Positions 21,115-33,970 of a DNA stretch of 64,000 bases are shown here, piece by piece (position 1 is the stretch's first letter; each line of letters starts with the position of its first letter). The position numbers and the translations under genes were made by a program. This stretch comes from Arion vulgaris. Its lineage: Eukaryota; Mollusca; Gastropoda; Stylommatophora; Arionidae. The stretch lies in the NCBI GenBank assembly GCA_020796225.1, contig CM036753.1, positions 74,219,865-74,283,864 on the forward strand. The letters are read 5' to 3'. The notes under the pieces were generated by a model that saw only the letters and a list, made by a program, of their open reading frames with translations, made no database searches and was not told the origin of the DNA.

Positions 21115-21440
21115 ATGATTGACTTCATAGTATATACTTCTATCTTATCTTAACCACATTTGCCGTGAAGCGACGTGGGAGAGTTAGTTTTCTATTTTGT
21201 GCGAGGTGTGTTGCATTTGACGTTGTCAGTCCATGCTTTCGCAGGGACTCTGAGATGTTATCTATCCATCGTGTTCTTGGCCTGCCTCGTGCTCTGCGCC
21301 CTGAGTGCCGATTATTGTAGGCACGTGGTGGTAGTAAATGTGGTTCCATTCTCATTAGATGGCCGAAGCACTTGATTCTTTGCTTTTCGATGTACTGTAT
21401 GAATAGTATGGTACCAACGATGCTTCTGATATTCTCGTTT
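21115..21440 (-). mobile_element. LINE ORF2 C-terminal remnant
   Basis: The minus strand reads IEKQRIKCFGHLMRMEPHLL, RARGRPRTRWIDNISESLRK and NATHLAQNRKLTLPRR. The frame is open for most of its length. It is the same family as 4085-4412. Confidence 0.87.
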
Positions 21441-21697
21441 CATATACATACATGTTAGTACATATCATGTGCCGGAGATATTGTAATCACATTAAACGTC
21501 AACGTTGTTTACATAAAATACAACTGGAGGGAATGTTTCTTGGAAGACGAGACAAAGACGACGGCAGCAACAGAATATTAAAGAAACAGTGAACTGGTAA
21601 AACTTTCTAGAGAACATACAGTTTCCAGTCGATCTGTGATGAGATCGACTTTCTGTAAGGAATATGATACTATATACGTAATTCAAATTATCTTTCA

Positions 21698-21880
21698 CGC
21701 TGTATAGTAAATTTTGTTTATATCTCTCTGACTCCCTTCTCAGTATGAGAGGGATTAACCTAACGTAGAGTGCACACTGTATAGTAAATATTGTTTATTT
21801 CTCTCTGAATAAGACCTCAGTAGGAGAGAGCATAACTTACGATAACACACTGTAAACATGGGCATTGTTTATTGAATTGG
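21698..21880. repeat. Direct repeat of about 70 bp, 2-3 copies
   Basis: The segment cactgtatagtaaatattgt plus ttatctctctgaat recurs at 21700, 21775 and, degenerate, at 21848. No coding role. Confidence 0.7.
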
Positions 21881-22041
21881 TGAAATTATATTGACCACTT
21901 ATGCAGTAACTAGAGAGAAGAATCAAAATTGATATCCATCTATTAGTGGTTGCATAGCTGAGGTGAGAATTATTGAACTCAGTATCATAGAAGAGCTTGA
22001 ACGGATTTCCCAGGATAGAGTTGAATGGATGCTTATTTGCC

Positions 22042-22215
22042 CCATTGATTGATTGATTGATGGATTGATTGATTGATACGATCATCATCATTGCACTTTG
22101 GTGAGTAACTATTATGCTCTGATCTCTTTCTTACACAGGAAGTTCTCAGCTGCAGTGCACGATCGCCGTAGCGCTGGCGAGGTCCCCGGTGTAATTTTGA
22201 AGATGGTGAAGATAT
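22042..22215 (-). mobile_element. Dispersed element with (AATC)n tail
   Basis: A (gatt)n tract at 22046-22078 is followed by gctctgatctctttcttaca, ctgcagtgcacgatcgcc and cgaggtccccggtg. The same order occurs at 51143-51305. A third, tailless stretch at 31004-31070 is similar. Read on the minus strand, the simple repeat would be the 3' tail of a SINE-like element. Confidence 0.65.
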
Positions 22216-22562
22216 TTTTAAGGAATTTTATTATTAATCTTGTCTAATAATTGTGCCCAGGCAGCAGCTTTCCAACCTCCACTTTTCGATTTTCAATTGC
22301 CAATGGTTCTTTTACGTGCTCAAATTGAACACAATACCTCTGTTTTATCGTCTGTCTCTGATGGAACTAAGAACTCAATCTCACCTACTCTTAGATCAAG
22401 GTTCTCTGGAAAAATATCCAGATGGCTCAACAAGGGAGCGAGCTTCGTACCTTTGGCATGAGAGTGGGCACCTGGACTCTGCGATACAGAAAGTATAACG
22501 GTACGAGAAAAATACAATAGAATGATTTTGTCTCCTTGTTTCAACATTAATAATGGACCGTT
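22216..22562. other. Spacer before the satellite
   Basis: Two overlapping plus-strand frames and two minus-strand frames of 62-81 codons occur here. None has a recognisable motif. The sequence is unique within the window up to the first satellite monomer. Confidence 0.4.
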
Positions 22563-25500
22563 CGTTTAAATAAATGTTATTCACAAAGTTAGCCAGGCTG
22601 TAATAGCGTATTGCATTCTCACAAATAAATGTCTTTCACAAAGTTAGCCAGGCTGTAATAGCGTATTGCATTCTCACAAATAAATGTCTTTCACAAAGTT
22701 AGCCAGGCTGTAATAGCGTATTGCATTCTCACAAATAAATGTCTTTCACAAAGTTAGCCAGGCTGTAATAGCGTATTGCATTCTCACAAATAAATGTCTT
22801 TCACAAAGTTAGCCAGGCTGTAATAGCGTATTGCATTCTCACAAATAAATGTCTTTCACAAAGTTAGCCAGGCTGTAATAGCGTATTGCATTCTCACAAA
22901 TAAATGTCCTTCACAAAGTTAGCCAGGCTGTAATAGCGTATTGCATTCTCACAAATAAATGTCTTTCACAAAGTTAGCCAGGCTGTAATAGCTTATTGCA
23001 TTCTAACAAATAAATGTCTTTCACAAAGGTAGCCAGGCTGTAATAGCGTATTGCATTCTCACAAATAAATGTCTTTCACAAAGTTAGCCAGGCTATAAAG
23101 CTATTGCATTCTAACAAATAAATGTCTTTCACAAAGTTAGCCAGGCTGTAATAGCTTATTGCATTCTCACAAATAAATGTCTTTCACAAAGTTAGCCAGG
23201 CTGTAATAGCGTATTGCATTCTCACAAATAAATGTCTTTCACAAAGGTAGCCAGGCTGTAATAGCGTATTGCATTCTCACAAATAAATGTCTTTCACAAA
23301 GGTAGCCAGGCTGTAATAGCGTATTGCATTCTCACAAATAAATGTCTTTCACAAAGTTAGCCAGGCTGTAATAGCGTATTGCATTCTCACAAATAAATGT
23401 CTTTCACAAAGTTTGCCAGGCTGTAATAGCGTATTGCATTCTCACAAATACTATGTCTTTCACAAAGTTAGCCAGGCTGTAATAGCGTATTGCATTCTCA
23501 CAAATACTATGTCTTTCACAAAGTTAGCCAGGCTGTAATAGCGTAGTGCATTCTCACAAATACTATGTCTTTCACAAAGTTAGCTAGGCTGTAATAGCGT
23601 ATTGCATTCTCACAAATAAATGTCTTTCACAAAGTTAGCCAGGCTGTAATAGCTTATTGCATTCTCACAAATAAATGTCTTTCACAAAGGTAGCCAGGCT
23701 GTAATAGCGTATTGCATTCTCACAAATATATGTCTTTCACAAAGTTAGCCAGGCTGTAATAGCGTATTGCATTCTCACAAATAAATGTCCTTCACAAAGT
23801 TAGCCAGGCTGTAATAGCGTATTGCATTCTCACAAATAAATGTCTTTCACAAAGTTAGCCAGGCTGTAATAGCGTATTGCATTCTCACAAATAAATGTCT
23901 TTCACAAAGTTAGCCAGGCTGTAATAGCGTATTGCATTCTCACAAATAAATGTCTTTCACAAAGTTAGCCAGGCTGTAATAGCGTAGTGCATTCTCACAA
24001 ATAAATGTCTTTCACAAAGTTAGCCAGGCTGTAATAGCGTATTGCATTCTCACAAATAAATGTCTTTCACAAAGTTAGCCAGGCTGTAATAGCGTATTGC
24101 ATTCTCACAAATAAATGTCTTTCACAAAGTTAGCCAGGCTGTAATAGCGTATTGCATTCTCACAAATAAATGTCTTTCACAAAGTTAGCCAGGCTGTAAT
24201 AGCGTAGTGCATTCTCACAAATAAATGTCTTTCACAAAGTTAGCCAGGCTGTAATAGCGTATTGCATTCTCACAAATAAATGTCTTTCACAAAGTTAGCC
24301 AGGCTGTAATAGCGTATTGCATTCTCACAAATAAATGTCTTTCACAAAGTTAGCCAGGCTGTAATAGCGTATTGCATTCTCACAAATAAATGTCCTTCAC
24401 AAAGTTAGCCAGGCTGTAATAGCGTATTGCATTCTCACAAATAAATGTCTTTCACAAAGTTAGCCAGGCTGTAATAGCTTATTGCATTCTAACAAATAAA
24501 TGTCTTTCACAAAGGTAGCCAGGCTGTAATAGCGTATTGCATTCTCACAAATAAATGTCTTTCACAAAGTTAGCCAGGCTATAAAAGCGTATTGCATTCT
24601 AACAAATAAATGTCTTTCACAAAGTTAGCCAGGCTGTAATAGCGTATTGCATTCTCACAAATAAATGTCTTTCACAAAGTTAGCCAGGCTGTAATAGCGT
24701 ATTGCATTCTCACAAATAAATGTCTTTCACAAAGGTAGCCAGGCTGTAATAGCGTATTGCATTCTCACAAATAAATGTCTTTCACAAAGGTAGCCAGGCT
24801 GTAATAGCGTATTGCATTCTCACAAATAAATGTCTTTCACAAAGTTAGCCAGGCTGTAATAGCGATTGCATTCTCACAAATAAATGTCTTTCACAAAGTT
24901 TGCCAGGCTGTAATAGCGTATTGCATTCTCACAAATACTATGTCTTTCACAAAGTTAGCCAGGCTGTAATAGCGTATTGCATTCTCACAAATATATGTCT
25001 TTCACAAAGTTAGCCAGGCTGTAATAGCGTAGTGCATTCTCACAAATACTATGTCTTTCACAAAGTTAGCTAGGCTGTAATAGCGTATTGCATTCTCACA
25101 AATAAATGTCTTTCACAAAGTTAGCCAGGCTGTAATAGCTTATTGCATTCTCACAAATAAATGTCTTTCACAAAGTTAGCCAGGCTGTAATAGCGTATTG
25201 CATTCTCACAAATACTATGTCTTTCACAAAGTTAGCCAGGCTGTAATAGCGTATTGCATTCTCACAAATAAATGTCCTTCACAAAGTTAGCCAGGCTGTA
25301 ATAGCGTATTGCATTCTCACAAATAAATGTCTTTCACAAAGTTAGCCAGGCTGTAATAGCGTATTGCATTCTCACAAATATATGTCTTTCACAAAGTTAG
25401 CCAGGCTGTAATAGCGTAGTGCATTCTCACAAATAAATGTCTTTCACAAAGTTAGCCAGGCTGTAATAGCGTATTGCATTCTCACAAATAAATGTCTTTC

Positions 25501-28500
25501 ACAAAGTTAGCCAGGCTGTAATAGCGTATTGCATTCTCACAAATAAATGTCTTTCACAAAGTTAGCCAGGCTGTAATAGCGTATTGCATTCTCACAAATA
25601 AATGTCTTTCACAAAGTTAGCCAGGCTGTAATAGCGTATTGCATTCTCACAAATAAATGTCTTTCACAAAGTTAGCCAGGCTGTAATAGCGTATTGCATT
25701 CTCACAAATAAATGTCTTTCACAAAGTTAGCTAGGCTGTAATAGCGTATTGCATTCTCACAAATAAATGTCTTTCACAAAGTTAGCCAGGCTGTAATAGC
25801 GTATTGCATTCTCACAAATAAATGTCTTTCACAAAGTTAGCCAGGCTGTAATAGCGTATTGCATTCTCACAAATAAATGTCTTTCACAAAGTTAGCCAGG
25901 CTGTAATAGCTTATTGCATTCTAACAAATAAATGTCTTTCACAAAGGTAGCCAGGCTGTAATAGCGTATTGCATTCTCACAAATAAATGTCTTTCACAAA
26001 GTTAGCCAGGCTATAAAAGCGTATTGCATTCTCACAAATAAATGTCTTTCACAAAGTTAGCCAGGCTGTAATAGCGTATTGCATTCTCACAAATAAATGT
26101 CTTTCACAAAGTTAGCCAGGCTGTAATAGCGTATTGCATTCTCACAAATAAATGTCTTTCACAAAGGTAGCCAGGCTGTAATAGCGTATTGCATTCTCAC
26201 AAATAAATGTCTTTCACAAAGGTAGCCAGGCTGTAATAGCGTATTGCATTCTCACAAATAAATGTCTTTCACAAAGTTAGCCAGGCTGTAATAGCGTATT
26301 GCATTCTCACAAATAAATGTCTTTCACAAAGTTAGCCAGGCTGTAATAGCGATTGCATTCTCACAAATAAATGTCTTTCACAAGTTAGCCAGGCTGTAAT
26401 AGCGTATTGCATTCTCACAAATAAATGTCTTCACAAGTTAGCCAGGCTGTAATAGCGTAGTGCATTCTCACAAATAAATGTCTTTCACAAAGTTAGCCAG
26501 GCTGTAATAGCGTATTGCATTCTCACAAATAAATGTCTTTCACAAAGTTAGCCAGGCTGTAATAGCGTATTGCATTCTCACAAATAAATGTCTTTCACAA
26601 AGTTAGCCAGGCTGTAATAGCGTATTGCATTCTCACAAATAAATGTCTTTCACAAAGTTAGCCAGGCTGTAATAGCGTATTGCATTCTCACAAATAAATG
26701 TCTTTCACAAAGTTAGCCAGGCTGTAATAGCGTATTGCATTCTCACAAATAAATGTCTTTCACAAAGTTAGCCAGGCTGTAATAGCGTATTGCATTCTCA
26801 CAAATAAATGTCTTTCACAAAGTTAGCCAGGCTGTAATAGCGTATTGCATTCTCACAAATAAATGTCTTTCACAAAGTTAGCCAGGCTGTAATAGCGTAT
26901 TGCATTCTCACAAATAAATGTCTTTCACAAAGTTAGCCAGGCTGTAATAGCGTATTGCATTCTCACAAATACTATGTCTTTCACAAAGTTAGCCAGGCTG
27001 TAATAGCGTATTGCATTCTCACAAATAAATGTCTTTCACAAAGTTAGCCAGGCTGTAATAGCGTATTGCATTCTCACAAATAAATGTCTTTCACAAAGTT
27101 AGCCAGGCTGTAATAGCGTATTGCATTCTCACAAATAAATGTCTTTCACAAAGTTAGCCAGGCTGTAATAGCGTATTGCATTCTCACAAATACTATGTCT
27201 TTCACAAAGTTAGCCAGGCTGTAATAGCGTATTGCATTCTCACAAATAAATGTCTTTCACAAAGTTAGCCAGGCTGTAATAGCGTATTGCATTCTCACAA
27301 ATAAATGTCTTTCACAAAGTTAGCCAGGCTGTAATAGCGTATTGCATTCTCACAAATAAATGTCTTTCACAAAGTTAGCCAGGCTGTAATAGCGTATTGC
27401 ATTCTCACAAAAAAATGTCTTTCACAAAGTTAGCCAGGCTGTAATAGCGTATTGCATTCTCACAAATAAATGTCTTTCACAAAGTTAGCCAGGCTGTAAT
27501 AGCGTATTGCATTCTCACAAATAAATGTCTTTCACAAAGTTAGCCAGGCTGTAATAGCGTATTGCATTCTCACAAATAAATGTCTTTCACAAAGTTAGCC
27601 AGGCTGTAATAGCGTATTGCATTCTCACAAATAAATGTCTTTCACAAAGTTAGCCAGGCTGTAATAGCGTATTGCATTCTCACAAATAAATGTCTTTCAA
27701 AAAGTTAGCCAGGCTGTAATAGCGTATTGCATTCTCACAAATAAATGTCTTTCACAAAGTTAGCCAGGCTGTAATAGCGTATTGCATTCTCACAAATAAA
27801 TGTCTTTCACAAAGTTAGCCAGGCTGTAATAGCGTATTGCATTCTCACAAATAAATGTCTTTCACAAAGTTAGCCAGGCTGTAATAGCGTATTGCATTCT
27901 CACAAATAAATGTCTTTCACAAAGTTAGCCAGGCTGTAATAGCGTATTGCATTCTCACAAATAAATGTCTTTCACAAAGTTAGCCAGGCTGTAATAGCGT
28001 ATTGCATTCTACAAATAAATGTCCTTCACAAAGTTAGCCAGGCTGTAATAGCGTATTGCATTCTCACAAATAAATGTCTTTCACAAAGTTAGCCAGGCTG
28101 TAATAGCGTATTGCATTCTCACAAATAAATGTCTTTCACAAAGTTAGCCAGGCTGTAATAGCGTAGTGCATTCTCACAAATAAATGTCTTTCACAAAGTT
28201 AGCCAGGCTGTAATAGCGTATTGCATTCTCACAAATAAATGTCTTTCACAAAGTTAGCCAGGCTGTAATAGCGTATTGCATTCTCACAAATAAATGTCTT
28301 TCACAAAGTTAGCCAGGCTGTAATAGCGTATTGCATTCTCACAAATAAATGTCTTTCACAAAGTTAGCCAGGCTGTAATAGCGTATTGCATTCTCACAAA
28401 TAAATGTCTTTCACAAAGTTAGCCAGGCTGTAATATCGTATTGCATTCTCACAAATAAATGTCTTTCACAAAGTTAGCCAGGCTGTAATAGCGTATTGCA

Positions 28501-30724
28501 TTCTCACAAATAAATGTCTTTCACAAAGTTAGCCAGGCTGTAATAGCGTATTGCATTCTCACAAATAAATGTCTTTCACAAAGTTAGCCAGGCTGTAATA
28601 GCGTATTGCATTCTCACAAATAAATGTCTTTCACAATGTTAGCCAGGCTGTAATAGCGTATTGCATTCTCACAAATACTATGTCTTTCACAAAGTTAGCC
28701 AGGCTGTAATAGCGTATTGCATTCTCACAAATAAATGTCTTTCACAAAGTTAGCCAGGCTGTAATAGCGTATTGCATTCTCACAAATAAATGTCTTTCAC
28801 AAAGTTAGCCAGGCTGTAATAGCGTATTGCATTCTCACAAATAAATGTCTTTCACAAAGTTAGCCAGGCTGTAATAGCGTATTGCATTCTCACAAATACT
28901 ATGTCTTTCACAAAGTTAGCCAGGCTGTAATAGCGTATTGCATTCTCACAAATAAATGTCTTTCACAAAGTTAGCCAGGCTGTAATAGCGTATTGCATTC
29001 TCACAAATAAATGTCTTTCACAAAGTTAGCCAGGCTGTAATAGCGTATTGCATTCTCACAAATAAATGTCTTTCACAAAGTTAGCCAGGCTGTAATAGCG
29101 TATTGCATTCTCACAAATAAATGTCTTTCACAAAGTTAGCCAGGCTGTAATAGCGTATTGCATTCTCACAAATAAATGTCTTTCACAAAGTTAGCCAGGC
29201 TGTAATAGCGTATTGCATTCTCACAAATAAATGTCTTTCACAAAGTTAGCCAGGCTGTAATAGCGTATTGCATTCTCACAAATAAATGTCCTTCACAAAG
29301 TTAGCCAGGCTGTAATAGCGTATTGCATTCTCACAAATAAATGTCTTTCACAAAGTTAGCCAGGCTGTAATAGCTTATTGCATTCTAACAAATAAATGTC
29401 TTTCACAAAGGTAGCCAGGCTGTAATAGCGTATTGCATTCTCACAAATAAATGTCTTTCACAAAGTTAGCCAGGCTATAAAAGCGTATTGCATTCTAACA
29501 AATAAATGTCTTTCACAAAGTTAGCCAGGCTGTAATAGCGTATTGCATTCTCACAAATAAATGTCTTTCACAAAGTTAGCCAGGCTGTAATAGCGTATTG
29601 CATTCTCACAAATAAATGTCTTTCACAAAGTTAGCCAGGCTGTAATAGCGTATTGCATTCTCACAAATAAATGTCTTTCACAAAGGTAGCCAGGCTGTAA
29701 TAGCGTATTGCATTCTCACAAATAAATGTCTTTCACAAAGTTAGCCAGGCTGTAATAGCGTATTGCATTCTCACAAATAAATGTCTTTCACAAAGTTAGC
29801 CAGGCTTTAATAGCGTATTGCATTCTCACAAATAAATGTCTTTCACAAAGTTAGCCAGGCTGTAATAGCGTATTGCATTCTCACAAATACTATGTCTTTC
29901 ACAAAGTTAGCCAGGCTGTAATAGCGTAGTGCATTCTCACAAATAAATGTCTTTCACAAAGTTAGCCAGGCTGTAATAGCTTATTGCATTCTCACAAATA
30001 AATGTCTTTCACAAAGTTAGCCAGGCTGTAATAGCGTATTGCATTCTCACAAATAAATGTCTTTCACAAAGTTAGCCAGGCTGTAATAGCGTATTGCATT
30101 CTCACAAATACTATGTCTTTCACAAAGTTAGCCAGGCTGTAATAGCGTAGTGCATTCTCACAAATAAATGTCTTTCACAAAGTTAGCCAGGCTGTAATAG
30201 CGTAGTGCATTCTCACAAATACTATGTCTTTCACAAAGTTAGCCAGGCTGTAATAGCGTATTGCATTCTCACAAATACTATGTCTTTCACAAAGTTAGCC
30301 AGGCTGTAATAGCGTATTGCATTCTCACAAATAAATGTCTTTCACAAAGTTAGCCAGGTTGTAATAGCGTATTGCATTCTCACAAATAAATGTCTTTCAC
30401 AAAGTTAGCCAGGCTGTAATAGCGTATTGCATTCTCACAAATACTATGTCTTTCACAAAGTTAGCCAGGCTGTAATAGCGTAGTGCATTCTCACAAATAC
30501 TATGTCTTTCACAAAGTTAGCCAGGCTGTAATAGCGTAGTGCATTCTCACAAATAAATGTCTTTCACAAAGTTAGCCAGGCTGTAATAGCGTATTGCATT
30601 CTCACAAATACTATGTCTTTCACAAAGTTAGCCAGGCTGTAATAGCGTATTGCATTCTCACAAATACTATGTCTTTCACAAAGTTAGCTAGGCTGTAATA
30701 GCGTATTGCATTCTCACAAATACT
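22563..30724. repeat. 55-bp satellite, about 148 monomers, 8.2 kb
   Basis: The monomer reads aaataaatgtctttcacaaa, then gttagccaggctgtaatagc and gtattgcattctcac. Copies are highly alike; recurring variants are tactatg for taaatg (56 bp), ggtagcc, gctt with ctaac, ccttc for ctttc, and ataaaagc. Stops in each frame of the unit rule out coding. The unit contains the hexamer AATAAA. The array has no insertion, and abuts SINE A on the right. Confidence 0.98.
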
Positions 30725-30744
30725 ATATGATAGTTTAGTTGACT

Positions 30745-30998
30745 CGGCTTCTTCTTCTTCTTCTTCTTCTTCTTCATCGAACACTTCATATCGACAACTT
30801 GTTAACCACTCTTTGTGATTTGTATGTGATTTGACCCTAAGAGCGATTGTACGTTGTTCCAGTATGTCAAGTAGGCAGCACATCCGATTTCTGCTACACT
30901 TTGCCCACACTCAGTCGCCCCTTACGACATGCCATGTAGGTCGTAGTGTTACTATTATTTTCTTCCCTTGCGAACCTCGGCAACAGACGGGTGAGTTG
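30745..30998 (-). mobile_element. SINE-like family A next to the satellite
   Basis: The minus strand reads from ctgttgccgaggttcgcaag through ttacgac, ttgacat and gttaacaagttgtcg to a long (GAA)n tail at 30750-30775. It is complete at both ends, but no clear target duplication is seen. Confidence 0.85.
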
Positions 30999-31129
30999 TC
31001 TTCTGATCATCATCACTGCACGTCGCCCTAATTAGTCCATGAGTGCTCCGATCTCCTTCTCAGTATGTATCTAAGCGTGTGGTGACTAACGACACCGGTT
31101 CTTTGTTGGCTTACTATTAGTCTTTAGCT

Positions 31130-31690
31130 ACCAGCATAGTGTTCTTGAAATATGGTATACAATATATGATGTAAGATATGATAGTATTTCAATTACCAGC
31201 ATAGTGTTCTTGAATATGTATACAATATAGAAGATATGATAGTATTTAAATTACAGCATAGTGTTCTTGAAATATGTATACAATATATGATGTAAGATAT
31301 GATAGTATTTCAATTACCAGCATAGTGTTCTTAAATATGTATACAATATATGATGTAAGATATGATAGTATTTCAATTACCAGCATAGTGTTCTTGAAAT
31401 ATGGTATACAATATATGATGTAAGATATGATAGTATTTCAATTACCAGCATAGTGTTCTTAAATATGTATACAATATATGATGTAAGATATGATAGTATT
31501 TAAATTACCAGCATAGTGTTCTTGAAATATGGTATACAATATATGATGTAAGATATGATAGTATTTCAATTACATAGGTTCTGAAATATGGTATACAATA
31601 TATGATGTAGATTTGATAGTATTTCAATTCAGCATAGTGTTCTTGAAATATGGTATACAATATATGATCTAAGATATGATAGTATTTCAA
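31130..31690. repeat. 65-bp minisatellite, about 9 copies
   Basis: The unit is accagcatagtgttcttgaa, atatggtatacaatatatga, tgtaagatatgatagtattt. Several units lack one or a few bases each. Confidence 0.93.
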
Positions 31691-31754
31691 TGCCGTACAT
31701 AAATGCTAGTCTTGTACGAGTTAACATTGTTCGAGTTGTATCCTTAATTAAGTA

Positions 31755-32060
31755 GAAGTGATGAAATCAGAGAAATGTCTGGTCAACCACTAGTAACAAC
31801 TTTTATAGAAAAAGAAAGATGAAGATGAAGGTATGTTGAATACACCTTGAGAAGAAACGATTAAAGAATTTCAAAGCAGGAATTGAAGTGGGATGCAAAG
31901 GGTTCAAGAAAGAGAGGACGACCTACGGAGACCCTGCAATTAACTTTGCTGAGAGAGGCAAGAAATATCGGTCTCAATTCCATGGGGCAGATTGAGCGAG
32001 TTGGCAGGATAGAGCGGTATGGCGAAATTGCTTGCATGTCCTATGTAACGTATAACGGTA
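31755..32060 (+). mobile_element. LINE ORF2 C-terminal remnant
   Basis: The plus strand reads KCLVNH, KEFQSRNCSG, MKWDAKGSRKRGRPTETLQL and LLREARNIGLNSMGQIERV. The same blocks occur at 47640-48030 (KTLRRESRHFGLNSVDEIER-like). Nucleotide similarity extends to the gaaaaatgtctggtcaacca start. Broken frame. Confidence 0.85.
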
Positions 32061-32489
32061 CGAGAGGAATTACTATTATTATTATTCTTAATACGTTCAT
32101 TTCGACACATAATTTCCTGTTCCAAAACCCATTTCACGATATCGCAAACATATTTCGGTTTTTGTGACTATAAAATCACCACTCATGAAACCGTAAGTCC
32201 ACCACTCATCGTCTGCCATTGAGGTTCTCTCGAGTAGGCCGTCCTATACCAAATCACATTAACTTAATTGTACGTTAACTCAAGCGTTTGGCCAAACACC
32301 GACCAAATTTAGCGATGAGATCCCAGATACTTTGAGCCAGGAACGTTCTGCATAATTGTACGGGTAAAATCAATCCAGTCCATTCTGGAAATTTCTTTAA
32401 ACAACTGTGTATCTGAGAGTCTGTAGTTTAATAAACTTTAGTCATTGTACGCACTCCAGTGTTAATTTTTCTGGAAAATAATATGTTAC
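32061..32489. other. No recognisable feature
   Basis: Spacer; a (att)n tract at 32070-32088 probably is the LINE's simple-repeat tail. Confidence 0.45.
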
Positions 32490-32644
32490 TACGCTCTCTC
32501 TCTCTCTCTCTCTCTCATTCCGTCCCCGAGTATACATCTCTCATGCAGCTTCTCTCTCTCATTCTATCTATGTCGGTATCTGTCTTTTTCACTCCATTTC
32601 TATCACTTCGCATATCACACTCTCTATATTTATCTCTCTCTATC

Positions 32645-33068
32645 ACTTTCGTCAACACCCTGTTGCAGAAAAAACAGTTGATGTATGGCGAGCTTGAAGG
32701 GGGCAGACGTTTAGCTGGTGGACAGAAAAACGCTTTAAAGACACCCTTAAAGTGTCTTTGAAATGCTTCGATATAGACAATACGTGCTGGGAATCCTTTG
32801 CGCAAGATCGCCAAATGTGGCGCTGTAACAACAAAAGAGGAATTCGAATAGCTGAGAATCATCGTATTGTTGAGTCACAGAGAAAACGAGCAGCGCGAAA
32901 AGACAGAGCACACAACACGCGCATGTTTAACCTTGATTATGTATGCCCCACCTGTGGTCGGGAATTCTGTTCTAGGATTGAACTCTACAGTCACCCCCGC
33001 ACACACCAGAGAGGTGCAACAACACACGTCTGAGATTGTTGTCATCATCGCTTGCGATGGACGGCTTT
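32645..33068 (+). mobile_element. LINE end with zinc-finger tail (second copy)
   Basis: Begins acaccctgttgcag, as the copy at 19436 does, but lacks the ~57 bases encoding WAGHVARM. It ends at cgatggacggct. Flanked by 44-bp direct repeats (32601-32644, 33069-33112) with one mismatch. Confidence 0.82.
32752..33033 (+). pseudogene. LINE ORF2 C-terminus with C2H2 zinc finger
   Basis: A 93-codon frame covers the last part of a non-LTR ORF2: CFDIDNTCWESFAQDRQMWR, a basic linker (QRKRAARKDRAHN), and YVCPTCGREFCSR followed by HPRTH. The finger is C-x2-C-x12-H-x3-H at about residues 64-84, with all four metal ligands kept. This finger closes many marine and invertebrate LINE proteins and probably helps bind the element RNA or target DNA; that role is inference. 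Upstream coding continues in another frame (32459-32761) with QLMYGELEGGRRLAGGQKNA, so a frameshift near 32750 and 5' truncation make it non-functional. It was not a separate host gene. Confidence 0.85.
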
Positions 33069-33654
33069 TATCACTTCGCATATCACACTCTCTATCTTTA
33101 TCTCTCTCTATCTCTGCCCAACTTCGCACTTCACACTCTCTCTCTCTCTCTCATTCTCTCTCTTTCGGTATTTGTCTCGTTCACTTCATCTCTATCACTT
33201 TGCATAGCAAACCCTCTATCTTTATCTCTCGCTATCTCTTTCCAACTCCACACTTCAACTCTCTCTCTCGTAATCCATATTTCAGTCGGATCTAAATCTT
33301 TCTCTATTTTATCTCTAAATTCATCTTTTTTACTTCTTCTCTCTTTCGCCTTATCTCTTTCGTGTTCCATCTCTTCCCCACATTCCAACTTTCTCATATT
33401 TCTCTCAACTTGTCCTCCCTATCAGTATATATTTATATATATATATATATATCTTTCCATCTATCTTTCACTTTCCGTCTTCGGTCAGTAATCCAGAGTT
33501 CTTGCATTGTCAATGAGATTCCCAAGTGTAACAAGATCAATCAAACGGGAAATTTTTTGTTTAAAAGCATTTTTGTTTAAAATAAAACCTGCAATGCTGC
33601 TGGTTAAATGAATGAATCAATCAGTTTATATAGATTATACATGAAGATTCACAT

Positions 33655-33970
33655 CTATTGGACTCTAATTATCTCATCTATTGGTACTCAGAAAAAAATG
33701 AAGAAATTGCTCAAGCTACGAGAGGAGACAACATCTTTCACCGTCGATTTCTCTGCAAGATTATTAACAGCAGGTGTCATGAAAAAATAACCAACTCTGA
33801 AGTACTGAAACGTGTAAACTTGCCATCCATCATAGGAATACTCAGCTGTAGAAGACTAAGATAGCTGAGACATATGAAAAGCCTCATACCCCAACATGTG
33901 CTATTATGTAAACATTTGGAAGGAAAGATGTTCTAAGACAAACCGCTACACCGATATATTGATATCTGTA
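33655..33970 (+). mobile_element. LINE ORF2 C-terminal remnant, truncated by a SINE
   Basis: The plus strand reads ITNSEVLKRVNLPSIIGI, LSCRRLR, and RYIDICKAF, the same blocks as at 13692-14110. It stops at 33970, where SINE family C begins in mid-block. Confidence 0.82.

Larger units (their letters stand above)
32490..33480. repeat. CT-rich degenerate tandem tract
   Basis: Pyrimidine-rich sequence with a loose unit (tatcacttcgcatatcacac, tctctatctttatctctctc) seen at 32601, 33069 and 33194. (CT)n microsatellites occur at 32495-32515 and 33140-33160, and an AT run at 33430-33453. A LINE interrupts it at 32645-33068. Its long open frames are low-complexity S/L peptides. Confidence 0.8.

Noticed and set aside
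22240..22584. Overlapping frames of 62-81 codons left of the satellite
   Set aside because: Two strands and several frames are open at once with no motif; there is no reason to prefer any of them.
33036..33491. 151-codon serine/leucine-rich frame
   Set aside because: Low-complexity translation of the CT-rich tract.
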